NCBI GenBank assembly: GCA_017542245.1
Contig: JAFXXN010000104.1
Span: 1-36,849 of the forward strand
Source: Lachnospiraceae bacterium
GTDB lineage: Bacteria; Bacillota; Clostridia; Lachnospirales; Lachnospiraceae
DNA: 36,849 bases
Reading direction: 5' to 3'
Shown here in pieces: positions 16,602-25,147 of the stretch. A program made the position numbers and the translations under genes. The notes beneath the pieces are model-generated. The model was not told the DNA's origin. It saw only the letters and a program-made list of their open reading frames with translations, and did not search any database. Positions within the stretch are counted from its first letter, which is position 1. Every line of letters begins with the position of its first letter.

Positions 16602-17657
16602 TTATCCGAGGATCTCCTTCAGCGCTTCATACAGCTTTCTCATCTGCGCATCGGTTCCGACGGTTACCCTGAGATAATTATCTATACGCGGCTTATCCCA
16701 ATGACGGACGAAAATCCCTCTTTTCTTTAAATCGGCAAAAATGTCTTTAGCCTTAACCCCTTTATGAGAAATAAATAAAAAATTTGTTTTTGAATCAAGA
16801 ACACTGAATCCAAGTTTAGTCAGTTCTTTCTTGGCCTTCTCCCGGGTCTTTATTATCTTGGCTATGGTAGCCTTATAGTATTCCTCGTCCTCTATGGCAG
16901 CAACGCCCATTTCCACTGCAGGATAATTCATAGTATAAGAATTGATCGAGAACTTTACATCGTTCATGGCCCCGATTATCTTATCACCCGCAAACGCATA
17001 TCCGATCCTCATTCCGGCCATGGATCTTGATTTTGAAAATGTCTGTACCACCATCAGATTCTCATATTTCTTTAAAAGCGGCAGTGCACTTTCTCCGCCA
17101 AAATCCACATATGCTTCATCAACAATAACAACGACATCCGGATTATTCTTAATAATGAATTCTACTTCATCGAGTGGCATTGATATAGATGTGGGAGCGT
17201 TCGGATTAGCTATTACTATTCCTCCGTTCTTCTGAAGATAATCTTCTTTTACTATCTTAAAGTTATCATCTAAAGGAATCTGTTTATAGGGAATCTTATA
17301 AAGCTCAGCCCACACATCGTAGAATGAATATGTAACATCCGGAAACAGAATGGGCTCGGAAGAATTAAAACATGTAAGGAATGCCGTAGCAAGGACATCG
17401 TCCGAACCTACTCCGACAAATATATTTTTCATGTCCATCCCGTAATAGCCGGCAATAGCCTTTGCAAGCTTTCCCGCATCTGTAGGAGGATAAAGACGCA
17501 TATCCTTATCTTTCAGGTTGCAGGCAATCTCCTCGGCTTTCGGGGCTGCGGGGTATGGATTTTCGTTCGTGTTCAGCTTTATTACCTTATTTATGTTTCG
17601 TGGCTGTTCTCCGGGAACATAAGGTGCTATTTTTCGTAAATTAGCTTCGAATCCCAT
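16602..17657 (-). CDS. hisC: Histidinol-phosphate aminotransferase
   Basis: Fold-type I PLP aminotransferase of the HisC family, 351 residues. It has KLNTNENPYPAAP near the N-terminus, VDEAYVDFGGES, and the lysine that binds PLP in QTFSKSRSMAGMRIGYA (K209). HisC transfers the amino group to imidazole acetol-phosphate in histidine synthesis; close relatives also act on aromatic amino acids. There are no other his genes in the window, so it may be a broad-specificity paralogue. It starts 19 bp after a second aminotransferase gene, a tandem pair. Confidence 0.88.
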   Translation of the reverse strand: MGFEANLRKIAPYVPGEQPRNINKVIKLNTNENPYPAAPKAEEIACNLKDKDMRLYPPTDAGKLAKAIAGYYGMDMKNIFVGVGSDDVLATAFLTCFNSSEPILFPDVTYSFYDVWAELYKIPYKQIPLDDNFKIVKEDYLQKNGGIVIANPNAPTSISMPLDEVEFIIKNNPDVVVIVDEAYVDFGGESALPLLKKYENLMVVQTFSKSRSMAGMRIGYAFAGDKIIGAMNDVKFSINSYTMNYPAVEMGVAAIEDEEYYKATIAKIIKTREKAKKELTKLGFSVLDSKTNFLFISHKGVKAKDIFADLKKRGIFVRHWDKPRIDNYLRVTVGTDAQMRKLYEALKEILG

Positions 17658-17676
17658 ATCCGTTTCTCCATAGATA

Positions 17677-18870
17677 TTATTTTTTTGCTCCGTACTCCTC
17701 TGCTAAAGCTTTAAATGCAGGAAGTGCTCTCTGTATCATGTTATAATCAACACAGTATGCTATACGTACATATCCGGCACATCCGAAAGTCGATCCCGGA
17801 ACTATGAGAAGCCTGTGCTCCTTTGCTTTCGCTACAAAAGCTTTATCATCGGCCTCAAAAGCTTTGACAAACAGATAAAATGCACCCTCAGGCTTTACGC
17901 AGTCATATCCGTACTCCAATAAAGCATTATAAAGCAGTTCTCTGTTTCTGTTATATATTTCAACATCCACTTTTGCGTCAAGACACTTTGAAACAACAAG
18001 CTGAGCAAGCGAAGGTGCATTAACAAAGCCAAGTATTCTGGTTGCGACACCTGCTGCTGATATTATATTCGCGGAATCATCTGCCTCATCGGGAATCACA
18101 AGATATCCGATACGGTCTCCGGGAAGTGAAAGAGATTTACTGAAGGAATATCCCACTATGGTATTATTGTAATATTTTGTAAGATAAGGAACTTCTACTC
18201 CGTCAAATGCCAGCTCACGATAAGGTTCATCCGAAAGCAGATAGATCGATGTTCCGAATTCTTTCTGCTTCTTTTCGAGGATTGCTGCGATTTTCTTTAT
18301 AGTATCCTCAGAATAAACAACACCTGTAGGATTATTCGGTGAATTTACTATAACTATTCTTGTTCTGTCTGTAATCTTAGCTTCGAATTCATCCAGTTTG
18401 GGCTGGAAGGTTGCAGTATCCGGCGAAATCTCAACGAGCTTTGCATCAAAATTTGAAGTATAGCTGCGGTACTCTCCAAAATAAGGAGAGAAAACAATCA
18501 CTTCATCTTCTGGATTTAAAAGCGACTTCATGATCACATTCATTCCGCCCGCTGCACCAACGGTCATTACAATATTTTTTGCTGTAAAGCCTGTCCCAAA
18601 TCTTAAGTTTATGGAGTCGGCTATCTTTTTCCTAACCTCTTCATATCCGGGATTGAGCATATATCCATGTATATAATTGGGGCTGTATTCTTTAATAACC
18701 GTCTCGATTGCCTCTGTTATTTCCTTCGGGGGTTCAACCGAAGGATTTCCGAGAGAAAAATCATACACATTCTCAGCGCCGTACTTATCGGCCATTTTCT
18801 TTCCTTCTTCGAACATTGCCCTTATTGCGGAACCGTTCTTTACCATGTTTTCCATCTTTTTTGAGATCAT
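17677..18870 (-). CDS. Pyridoxal phosphate-dependent aminotransferase (AspC-like)
   Basis: 397-residue class I/II aminotransferase. It shows DFSLGNPSVEPP, the substrate loop NYIHGYMLNPGYEEVR, NSPNNPTG (178-184), SDEPYREL, and the PLP lysine in YSFSKSLSLPGDRIGYL (K245). Proteins of this exact N-terminus (MISKKMENMVKNGSAIRAMFE) are annotated as aspartate-type aminotransferases in Lachnospiraceae; substrate cannot be assigned. AAAGGA is about 8 nt before the ATG. It is followed after 19 bp by hisC. Confidence 0.9.
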   Translation of the reverse strand: MISKKMENMVKNGSAIRAMFEEGKKMADKYGAENVYDFSLGNPSVEPPKEITEAIETVIKEYSPNYIHGYMLNPGYEEVRKKIADSINLRFGTGFTAKNIVMTVGAAGGMNVIMKSLLNPEDEVIVFSPYFGEYRSYTSNFDAKLVEISPDTATFQPKLDEFEAKITDRTRIVIVNSPNNPTGVVYSEDTIKKIAAILEKKQKEFGTSIYLLSDEPYRELAFDGVEVPYLTKYYNNTIVGYSFSKSLSLPGDRIGYLVIPDEADDSANIISAAGVATRILGFVNAPSLAQLVVSKCLDAKVDVEIYNRNRELLYNALLEYGYDCVKPEGAFYLFVKAFEADDKAFVAKAKEHRLLIVPGSTFGCAGYVRIAYCVDYNMIQRALPAFKALAEEYGAKK

Positions 18871-18901
18871 TTTTTCTGTCCTTTCATCTGAATTATAATG
18901 A

Positions 18902-19429
18902 TTATTCTTTTACCGGTTTAATCAGTTCTCCGTTTGTAAGGCTGTAACCTGTAGTTATACCGAAAAGCCCGTGATTTCCTTCCCATGTATCATAAAACAT
19001 AAGAATTTCATAATCTCCGTTTTTTTCCAGCTGTGATTCTTTTATAACAGCTGAAAAACCGCTGTATTTATAGTCCGTTTTTGACGGAAACATGTCATTA
19101 AGTTCCGGGCGCATCTGTCTGTCCGTAGTAAGCTGGATGATATCTCTCTCATCATTTTTGTTCTTAAGAAGCAGTGCGACTTTTATTTTCTGATTAAAAT
19201 CAAACGGATGTTCATTTGGTCTAAAACACCAGCCTTTGAACAGTATTTCTCCGTCCTTTTTCTCAAAAGAATCAATTTCAATATTGTACTCACCGTTATT
19301 CTGGCGTACTTCAAAATTGTCTATAGTGTTCTTATTGATAAAAAGGTTCACTATCAGGAATCCGATTACGATTATCACAACAAGTGATACAGTAACCAAT
19401 GCTTTGTTTTTCAAAAACTTTTCCATCAT
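18902..19429 (-). CDS. Single-span membrane protein with extracytoplasmic domain, unknown function
   Basis: About 175 residues. After a short basic start (MMEKFLKNK) there is one hydrophobic helix (about residues 8-30 of the chosen start, ALVTVSLVVIIVIGFLIVN). An extracytoplasmic beta-rich domain follows with the pattern EILFKGWCF ... YSGFSAVI ... LEKNGDYEILMF. That pattern recalls a domain seen in clostridial polysaccharide-biosynthesis proteins, but I cannot name a family. The start is uncertain: TTG 19453, ATG 19438, 19429 and 19426 are all in frame; 19429 is chosen for a GGG about 9 nt upstream. It is the first gene after the strong promoter at 19470-19498 and 31 bp before the aminotransferase, so it heads the long operon. 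Confidence 0.65.
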   Translation of the reverse strand: MMEKFLKNKALVTVSLVVIIVIGFLIVNLFINKNTIDNFEVRQNNGEYNIEIDSFEKKDGEILFKGWCFRPNEHPFDFNQKIKVALLLKNKNDERDIIQLTTDRQMRPELNDMFPSKTDYKYSGFSAVIKESQLEKNGDYEILMFYDTWEGNHGLFGITTGYSLTNGELIKPVKE

Positions 19430-19469
19430 ACATTTCATCCCATTTCGAAACAATTATTCACAATTGTAT

Positions 19470-19498
19470 AGTATAACGCCAAATCCGTGTAAAGTCAA
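19470..19498 (-). promoter_or_regulatory. Strong sigma-A promoter heading the aminotransferase-dnaG-rpoD run
   Basis: TTGACT (-35, 19493-19498) and TATACT (-10, 19470-19475) on the minus strand with 17-nt spacing. It starts 13 bp after the PfkB kinase stop, with no intrinsic terminator between, and probably drives genes from the membrane protein down through queH, dgt, dnaG and rpoD. Confidence 0.82.
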
Positions 19499-19511
19499 TA
19501 CTTCTCCCCAA

Positions 19512-20486
19512 TCATTTACTCAAGGATTCTTCTATCTCATCAAGATAAGGAAGTGCGGGAATTCCTCCGAAACGGGTAACACATATACCTCCGGATGCTG
19601 CTCCGTACCTGCCGGCATTTTCAAGAACAGCCGGGGTTAGTTCCTCTTTACTTCTTATATTCTGCCTCAGAAGATATGAAAGGAACCCTCCCCAGTACGC
19701 GTCTCCGGCGCCGGTCGTATCAATCGCATCTACTTTGACGGAGGGTATATTAAGCTTTTTAACCACATCTTCATTTTCGCTTATATCCGTGCCGTCTTTC
19801 AGGTAATATATATCTGCTCCGTCCTTTCCCTTAGTCAAAACAACTACCGATATTCCGTGTTTTTTCATGAATTGGGGGATATTTTCGGTACCGCCTGCAA
19901 AATCTGCCTCTTCATCGGAAATTTTTAGCAGATCTACATAATCTATAAGCTTTTCTACTTCTTTTAAACATTCCTCCCTGGTCCATATGGCTCCGCGGTA
20001 ATTTATATCAAAGCTGATTAACTTCCCTAACTCTTTAGCTTTCTTTATCGCCCAGAGTACAGCATCCCCTTCCGGGCTTCCGGACTGGCTGACCGAGCCC
20101 GCGTGGATCATATCCCATTCCGAAAAATCAATTTTCTCCATATCCGATATATCAAGCAGCATATCGGCGCCGGGCTTTCTTGCAAAGGTAAAAGACCTGT
20201 CTCCATTTTCATTTAACGTAACAAACGCCAATGTAGTCGTTGCTTCATCAGTAAGCTCGGGCACCAGAATTTCAACTTTATCCTTTTTTAAGGTTGCTTC
20301 AAGCATTTTTCCAAAATCATCATTTCCGAGTTTTCCCGTAAAACCCGCTCTGATACCGTTTCTGGCCGCTGATACGGCTACATTTGCCGGGGCTCCTCCC
20401 GGATTTGCGGTATAAGAACCCGTCATCCCGGATATCGGTGTAAAATCAATCAGCATTTCTCCTATACACAGCAATCCACCTGTCAT
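19512..20486 (-). CDS. PfkB-family carbohydrate kinase (fructokinase-like)
   Basis: 324-residue ribokinase/PfkB sugar kinase. The N-terminal motif NPGGAPANVAVSAARNG and the C-terminal DTTGAGDAYWGGFLSYL (catalytic base D262) are both intact. The FDINYRGAIW segment and the overall sequence resemble fructokinases of gut Firmicutes; the sugar is inferred. The ATG at 20486 is used because GGAGG lies 10 nt upstream, after a long inverted repeat. It follows the GH31 glycosidase gene and may phosphorylate a sugar that enzyme releases. Confidence 0.92.
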   Translation of the reverse strand: MTGGLLCIGEMLIDFTPISGMTGSYTANPGGAPANVAVSAARNGIRAGFTGKLGNDDFGKMLEATLKKDKVEILVPELTDEATTTLAFVTLNENGDRSFTFARKPGADMLLDISDMEKIDFSEWDMIHAGSVSQSGSPEGDAVLWAIKKAKELGKLISFDINYRGAIWTREECLKEVEKLIDYVDLLKISDEEADFAGGTENIPQFMKKHGISVVVLTKGKDGADIYYLKDGTDISENEDVVKKLNIPSVKVDAIDTTGAGDAYWGGFLSYLLRQNIRSKEELTPAVLENAGRYGAASGGICVTRFGGIPALPYLDEIEESLSK

Positions 20487-20510
20487 AAGCTTTATTCCTC
20501 CATAATCCCG

Positions 20511-20590
20511 ACAAAACACACTCCTGATCATCTTTTCGGCTTCACAGAAACCTGCCAAAACCGCAGCCTATGATCATTCGTGTGTTTTGT
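20511..20590 (-). repeat. Long inverted repeat in the leader of the PfkB kinase gene
   Basis: ACAAAACACAC (20511-20521) pairs with GTGTGTTTTGT (20580-20590), 11 bp. After a symmetric 3-nt internal loop, TGATCAT (20525-20531) pairs with ATGATCA (20570-20576), 7 bp. The 38-nt apical part can add GGCT/AGCC and CAG-GTTT-CTG pairing. It sits 24 nt before the kinase start and 36 nt after the GH31 stop, with no T-run in the minus direction, so it is not a plain terminator. A structured leader RNA or an intercistronic stability/processing element is inferred. Confidence 0.75.
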
Positions 20591-20626
20591 CCTTCCTTTA
20601 CAATATATTATTTCTCTAAAAAGCGA

Positions 20627-22648
20627 TCAGATTTTTTCAAATACGGGCATATACTCAATAGGTGCATCAACACAGACTGTCTTGCCGCCTGTATATACTT
20701 CGCCCGTCGATGTAAGCTTCCATGAACCCTGAGGCAGATAAACCTCACGCTTATACTCATTAAGATGAAGTATCGGTGCTACCAGATACTTTGCTCCGAA
20801 CATATACTGATCCTGAATATCCCAGCATTTCTCATCCGAAGGAAATTCGTAGAACATGGTTCTGATAAGCGGCGAACCATTCTCGTGAGCTTCTTCGTAA
20901 AGAGATTTTATATAATCATGCATCGCGATCCTTATATCGTAGTATTTCTTCATGATCGCATAATTTTCAGGCCCGTAACTCCAAAGTTCATTCGGCTGGC
21001 CGGTATGGAGATATCCGCCTCCCCAGTCTCTTGTATCAAGAGGAGGAATATTGTAAGGTCCCCTGTCTCCGTGCATTCTGAGTACTGCAGAATATACCGC
21101 AAACTGATACCATCTTATAAGGAGCTGTCTGAAATCCGGGTCTGCCACATCATCGGTCATAAAGCCACCGATATCCGTAGTCCACCACGGAATTCCCGCA
21201 AGACCCATATTAAGACCGCACTGTATCTGATCCCTGAATGCTTCAAATGTTGAAGGAACATCACCCGACCATACCACATTTCCATATTTCTGAGATCCTG
21301 CCCATGCACAGCGTAAAAGATTTACTACAGGTTTGCCTTCCTTTATCATCTCATCATAAAATACACGGCTGTACATCTGAGGATACATATTGCTGATCGA
21401 CAGAGCAGGTCCGTCGCAGTAGCGATAATTCTCAAAATCGTATACTCCGTAATCGGGCTCGGAGTTATCCAGCCAAAATGCATCTATTCCGAAATCGTAA
21501 TAATTCTTTTTACATACTTCCCAGACGTATTTTCTTGTCTCAGGATTAAACGGATCGATTTCGACACAATCTCCCTGGTAATCATAGGTCTGTGCTGCGC
21601 CACGTTCTGTCTTTATTAAGAGTCCTTTTTCCATCATGGGATAGAAGTTCTCACTCTTCCTGTCGACAGAAGGCCATACCGAAACAATGACCTTTATCCC
21701 CATGGAATGAAGTTCATCAACCATAGCTTTGGGATCGGGCCAGTAAGTTTTGTCAAATTTCCAATCACCCTGGACTGTCCAGTGGAAGAAATCGATAACT
21801 ATCTGGTCTATTTTGATTCCTTCAGCTTTATATTTTCTTGCCACTTCAAGAACTTCATCCTGTGTTCTGTATCTTAATTTGCACTGCCACAATCCCATAA
21901 GATCTTCGGGGAACATATCTGCACGGCCTGTAACTCCCGTATAATTCTCAAGAATTTTCTTCGGAGTATCTGCTACGGTTATCCAGTAGTCCATTTCCTT
22001 TGTGGCTCTTGCTATCCATTCAGTATAATTCTTTCCGAACGACACCCTGCCTACCGCCGGATTATTCCAAAGGAAACCGTAACCTAAAGAAGATACCGCA
22101 AAAGGAACCGATATCTGTGAATTACGCTGAGCAAGCTCTAATACACAGCCTTTAAGCTCCATACACTCCTGCTGGTACTGGCCCATTCCGAAAATCTTTT
22201 CGCCGTTATTGCTTTCAAATTTAAGATTGAGCGAGTATTCGCTTCCGCCTATGATCCCTTTCCATTCACGGTTGACTATCTTAAGACATCTGCTTTCTTT
22301 TGAAAGTGTTCCTCCGTAAGAACGGAAATACTCTCTTAATATCAGTTTATCATCCCTGTAAAATGAAATAACTCCGGCAAAATTAACAACTGCTTTTATT
22401 CTCCCGTTTGTAACAGAAGCTGTAGGTTGTTTGGATATAGTTCCGTCGCCTACCCAAAAATCTTCTTCTCCGATAACAACCTGTGCTCCTTCTGCATTTA
22501 CCTTTTCCGTCAGTGCCCAGTCTTTTCCGGTAAAACCATTCTGCATAGTTGCCCTGACTCTTAAGGAATCTTCACCCCATGCCCTGATCTCAAGCATTTC
22601 TCCGCTCCTGTAACAAACAAGAGCTCCGTTGTTGTTTTCAAATCTCAA
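20627..22648 (-). CDS. Glycoside hydrolase family 31 (alpha-glucosidase/alpha-xylosidase type)
   Basis: 673-residue cytoplasmic GH31 enzyme (no signal peptide). Barrel motifs are clear: KIDQIVIDFFHWTVQGDWKFD, GIKVIVSVWP, FWLDNSEPDYG with the likely nucleophile D394, WSGDVPSTFEAF with the likely acid/base D463, and GIPWWTTDIGGF. An N-terminal beta-sandwich (about 1-235) precedes the barrel. The sugar specificity cannot be fixed; YicI-like alpha-xylosidases and alpha-glucosidases share these motifs. The start is a TTG (22646-22648) with AGGAGGG 8 nt upstream and no closer ATG. It is followed by the PfkB kinase, and preceded by copy 2 of the dispersed hairpin repeat. Confidence 0.93.
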   Translation of the reverse strand: MRFENNNGALVCYRSGEMLEIRAWGEDSLRVRATMQNGFTGKDWALTEKVNAEGAQVVIGEEDFWVGDGTISKQPTASVTNGRIKAVVNFAGVISFYRDDKLILREYFRSYGGTLSKESRCLKIVNREWKGIIGGSEYSLNLKFESNNGEKIFGMGQYQQECMELKGCVLELAQRNSQISVPFAVSSLGYGFLWNNPAVGRVSFGKNYTEWIARATKEMDYWITVADTPKKILENYTGVTGRADMFPEDLMGLWQCKLRYRTQDEVLEVARKYKAEGIKIDQIVIDFFHWTVQGDWKFDKTYWPDPKAMVDELHSMGIKVIVSVWPSVDRKSENFYPMMEKGLLIKTERGAAQTYDYQGDCVEIDPFNPETRKYVWEVCKKNYYDFGIDAFWLDNSEPDYGVYDFENYRYCDGPALSISNMYPQMYSRVFYDEMIKEGKPVVNLLRCAWAGSQKYGNVVWSGDVPSTFEAFRDQIQCGLNMGLAGIPWWTTDIGGFMTDDVADPDFRQLLIRWYQFAVYSAVLRMHGDRGPYNIPPLDTRDWGGGYLHTGQPNELWSYGPENYAIMKKYYDIRIAMHDYIKSLYEEAHENGSPLIRTMFYEFPSDEKCWDIQDQYMFGAKYLVAPILHLNEYKREVYLPQGSWKLTSTGEVYTGGKTVCVDAPIEYMPVFEKI

Positions 22649-22714
22649 TTAGTAAACCCTCCTGTCTTTTTTCTTTATCACTCAGGAAAAACCTGTGTAA
22701 CACCTAAATAATAA

Positions 22715-22783
22715 TCAATGTCACCTCGAAAACGCCTTCTGCTTTTTCCTCGGTAACAAAATGATGCTCCGTATCATTTTGTT
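22715..22783 (-). repeat. Dispersed hairpin repeat, copy 2
   Basis: The most complete copy. On the minus strand it holds a perfect 11-bp stem with a 7-nt loop (AACAAAATGAT / ATCATTTTGTT, 22755-22783). This is followed by the shared core ACCGAGGAAAAAGCAGAAGG and CGTTTTCGAGGTGACATTGA, itself foldable. It begins 3 nt after the histidine kinase stop codon and ends 66 nt before the GH31 start. No T-run follows either stem, so it is not a standard terminator. Confidence 0.8.
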
Positions 22784-22786
22784 ATG

Positions 22787-23791
22787 TTATACGACATTTT
22801 TATAAAATCTTATAACAAACTGCGCTCCTACGTCCGGAGCATTTTCTGCTTTTATTGTTCCGTCCAATCCGGTGATGATTGTACGGCAAAGTGCCAATCC
22901 TATGCCAACACTCTCGGATCCCGAATTTTTGCCTTTATAAAAACGTTCGAATAAATGCTGGATATCTCCCTTTTCAAACCCACTGCCCGTATCTTTTATT
23001 ACAAGTTCCGTATATATAGCGTTTTCAAATTCCTTTATGGTTATACATCCGTTCTCGGGTGTATGTTCCATACAATTCTTTACTATGTTTCCTACTGCTT
23101 CGGCAAGCCAGTCCATATCTCCGGTAATCGCAGCATTTTCAGTTTCTGTTTTAAGGCTGATATTTCTCAGTTCCAAAGGAATCAAAAAAGGTTCACAGGC
23201 TTTTGAAACAAGCTCATTCGCTGCGATCTTTTCCCTTTTAAACTTAACCGTTCCCGCTTCTATTTTTGACATCTTAAGCAGCGTTTCTACCAGCCATTGC
23301 ATCCGCTCAAGCTGTTTTTTTATTCCTCGTACATAACGGATCCTGTCCTCATAACTTAATTCTTCTTCCGAAAGCATCGAGCAGGTCAGTCTCAAAGAAG
23401 TAAGAGGGGTTCTTAACTGGTGAAATATATCCGCTATGGCATCCGTAAGAATCTGCTTTTCACCTGTAAGATTTGAAGCCTGCTCCTTAAGTCTTGTAGT
23501 CATCTTCCTGATGGAACTTGAAAGGATGGCAAGTTCACCTTCTTCACATTCGGTTATAAAGTTCCGGCTGTCATCATGCAGTATTGCGTCAAGTTCAATA
23601 CTGAGCCTTTCCATATCAGCATATCTTTTTTTTGCATCAAACAATAAAAGGATCAAGATGATTATTCCTGCAGCCGCTACCGCAATTCCGCCTATAATTG
23701 TCTGCGTCAGGACAAAAACCATGGTAACCAGAAATATCACAGCGGATATTAAAAATATCCTGAAAAACCTTTTATTTCTGAAAATGTCCAT
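22787..23791 (-). CDS. Sensor histidine kinase with short extracytoplasmic loop
   Basis: 334-residue kinase. Two membrane helices (about 11-29 and 34-52) are joined by only a few residues, the layout of intramembrane-sensing kinases. HisKA follows with the phospho-acceptor in DIFHQLRTPLTSL (H124). The ATP-binding domain has the N box NIVKNCMEHTPEN, G1 DTGSGF, F box HLFERFYKG and G2 GIGLALCRTII, all intact. The ATG at 23791 is preferred to 23803 because GGAG lies 6 nt before it. It follows its response regulator by 40 bp. There is no adjacent ABC transporter, which many short-loop kinases work with, so the stimulus is unknown. Confidence 0.92.
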   Translation of the reverse strand: MDIFRNKRFFRIFLISAVIFLVTMVFVLTQTIIGGIAVAAAGIIILILLLFDAKKRYADMERLSIELDAILHDDSRNFITECEEGELAILSSSIRKMTTRLKEQASNLTGEKQILTDAIADIFHQLRTPLTSLRLTCSMLSEEELSYEDRIRYVRGIKKQLERMQWLVETLLKMSKIEAGTVKFKREKIAANELVSKACEPFLIPLELRNISLKTETENAAITGDMDWLAEAVGNIVKNCMEHTPENGCITIKEFENAIYTELVIKDTGSGFEKGDIQHLFERFYKGKNSGSESVGIGLALCRTIITGLDGTIKAENAPDVGAQFVIRFYKNVV

Positions 23792-23831
23792 CTTATTCTC
23801 CATTGCCTTAAGAATCTGTTTTCTCCTTATC

Positions 23832-24500
23832 CTAATCCATGCGGTATCCCAATCCGCGCATGGTTTTGATTATCTGAGGATTCTGCGGATTCTGTTCAAT
23901 TTTTTCTCTAATCCTTTTTATATAAACCGTAAGTGTATTATCATTTACAAAATCCCCACCGATATCCCAGATATCTTCGAGAAGCTTGTTCCTCGACAGA
24001 AGGATGCCTTTGTTATTGATAAACACAGTGAGCAGTCTGTATTCAAGTGCCGAAAGTTCGACCGGCTCTCCATCCTTGGTCACCTGTCCTTTTTCAAGGT
24101 CTACGATCACATGCTGTCCTAAAGAAAGCATTTTAGATGTATTCTCATATTGACGCAGAACTCTTCGTATTCTTGAGATCAGTTCCCTGGGTCTGAAAGG
24201 CTTTGCTATATAATCATCAGCGCCCATGTCCAGCCCTTTTACAACGCTCATCTCATCTCCGGAAGCAGTAAGGAAAATAACCGGGATGTTTCTTTTTTTT
24301 GCCGCTTCACAGACACCGTATCCGTCTCCGTCTTCTAGCGAAAGATCCACCAGGCAGATCTGCGGGCTGTGTCCCGACAGCACCTGCTCTGCCTCTTTTT
24401 GCCCGGATGCCGTATATGTTTCAAAATCTTCACTCTTCAGATATTTCTGTAATGCCTCAATAATAGCCTTATCATCTTCTACCAATAAAATCTGATTCAT
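23832..24500 (-). CDS. OmpR/PhoB-family response regulator
   Basis: 222 residues. The receiver domain has the acidic pair VEDD, the phosphorylation site D52 (LVDLSLED), FLTA and the conserved lysine in IAKPF. It is followed by a winged-helix Trans_reg_C domain with SALEYRLLTVF, LEDIWD, NTLTVYIKRIREKI and TMRGLGYRMD. The ATG at 24500 has GGAGA 5 nt upstream and overlaps the phosphoesterase stop by four bases (ATGA), indicating translational coupling. It is the partner of the histidine kinase downstream. Confidence 0.95.
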   Translation of the reverse strand: MNQILLVEDDKAIIEALQKYLKSEDFETYTASGQKEAEQVLSGHSPQICLVDLSLEDGDGYGVCEAAKKRNIPVIFLTASGDEMSVVKGLDMGADDYIAKPFRPRELISRIRRVLRQYENTSKMLSLGQHVIVDLEKGQVTKDGEPVELSALEYRLLTVFINNKGILLSRNKLLEDIWDIGGDFVNDNTLTVYIKRIREKIEQNPQNPQIIKTMRGLGYRMD

Positions 24501-25126
24501 ATCTTCTCCAGTTTTTCTCTCCTTTTTCCGTCCAGTTCTATCCACTCATCAAGAGTAAGCGGTGTATAGTCGCTGAACATACAGAAACAGTTTATCATAC
24601 AGCAGGGGATACTCCGGTATTCCTCTTCTCCCGTAAGCTTTACCTTCCTTTTTCCTGTTTCTTCCATAAAACTGTTGATAAGCAATTCATCATAAGTATT
24701 ATGTACATGCCCATACAGCATATATGTTTTCGGTTTTCCGTCCTTTAAAAGACGATACTGTCCGTTGTAACAGAAAATCGGATAATGTGACAGAACAACT
24801 TTTCTTTTATTATCCTTTACTTCCTCATACGGACGTATCCATCTGAAAAGCTTCTGATCAAACTTCCTGTCATCTATAAATTTATCATGATTTCCGATAA
24901 TAAGATATTTAGTGCCGTTCAATCTCTTAAGTATCTCGTTTGTCTCCTCTCCCTTTCCTACCGAAAAGTCTCCGAGAACAACAGTTTCATCATTTTTCCT
25001 TACCCTAAGATTCCACTGTTTTATCATATATTCATTCATGGCTTCAACACTTCCAAAGCCGCGTTCATCCATATGTTCATTCAGTCCGGCATGAAAAAAG
25101 TGGAGATCAGCTATATAATAACGCAT
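24497..25126 (-). CDS. Calcineurin-like metallophosphoesterase
   Basis: 209-residue cytoplasmic phosphoesterase. All metal-binding blocks of the calcineurin-like superfamily are visible: ADLHFFH, VLGDFS, IIGNHDK, LSHYP and YGHVHNT. It resembles the COG4186-type small phosphoesterases, whose substrates are not established. The ATG at 25126 is used. The longer frame upstream is an arginine-rich translation of the dispersed repeat and is rejected; GGAGAGG lies about 11 nt before the ATG. It is the first gene of a three-gene operon with a response regulator (4-base overlap) and histidine kinase, which suggests a role tied to that signalling pair. Confidence 0.9.
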   Translation of the reverse strand: MRYYIADLHFFHAGLNEHMDERGFGSVEAMNEYMIKQWNLRVRKNDETVVLGDFSVGKGEETNEILKRLNGTKYLIIGNHDKFIDDRKFDQKLFRWIRPYEEVKDNKRKVVLSHYPIFCYNGQYRLLKDGKPKTYMLYGHVHNTYDELLINSFMEETGKRKVKLTGEEEYRSIPCCMINCFCMFSDYTPLTLDEWIELDGKRREKLEKI

Positions 25127-25147
25127 CTGTTCTTTACCTCTCCGGAA

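Noticed and set aside
20511-20590. Inverted repeat as insertion-sequence ends
   Set aside because: Only 38 nt lie between the arms, no transposase or target duplication is seen; a folded RNA element fits better.
22755-22783. Perfect 11-bp hairpin after the histidine kinase as an intrinsic terminator
   Set aside because: No T-run follows in the minus direction, and the stem recurs in altered form in the repeat copy that lies at a 5' leader, so it is treated as part of the repeat.
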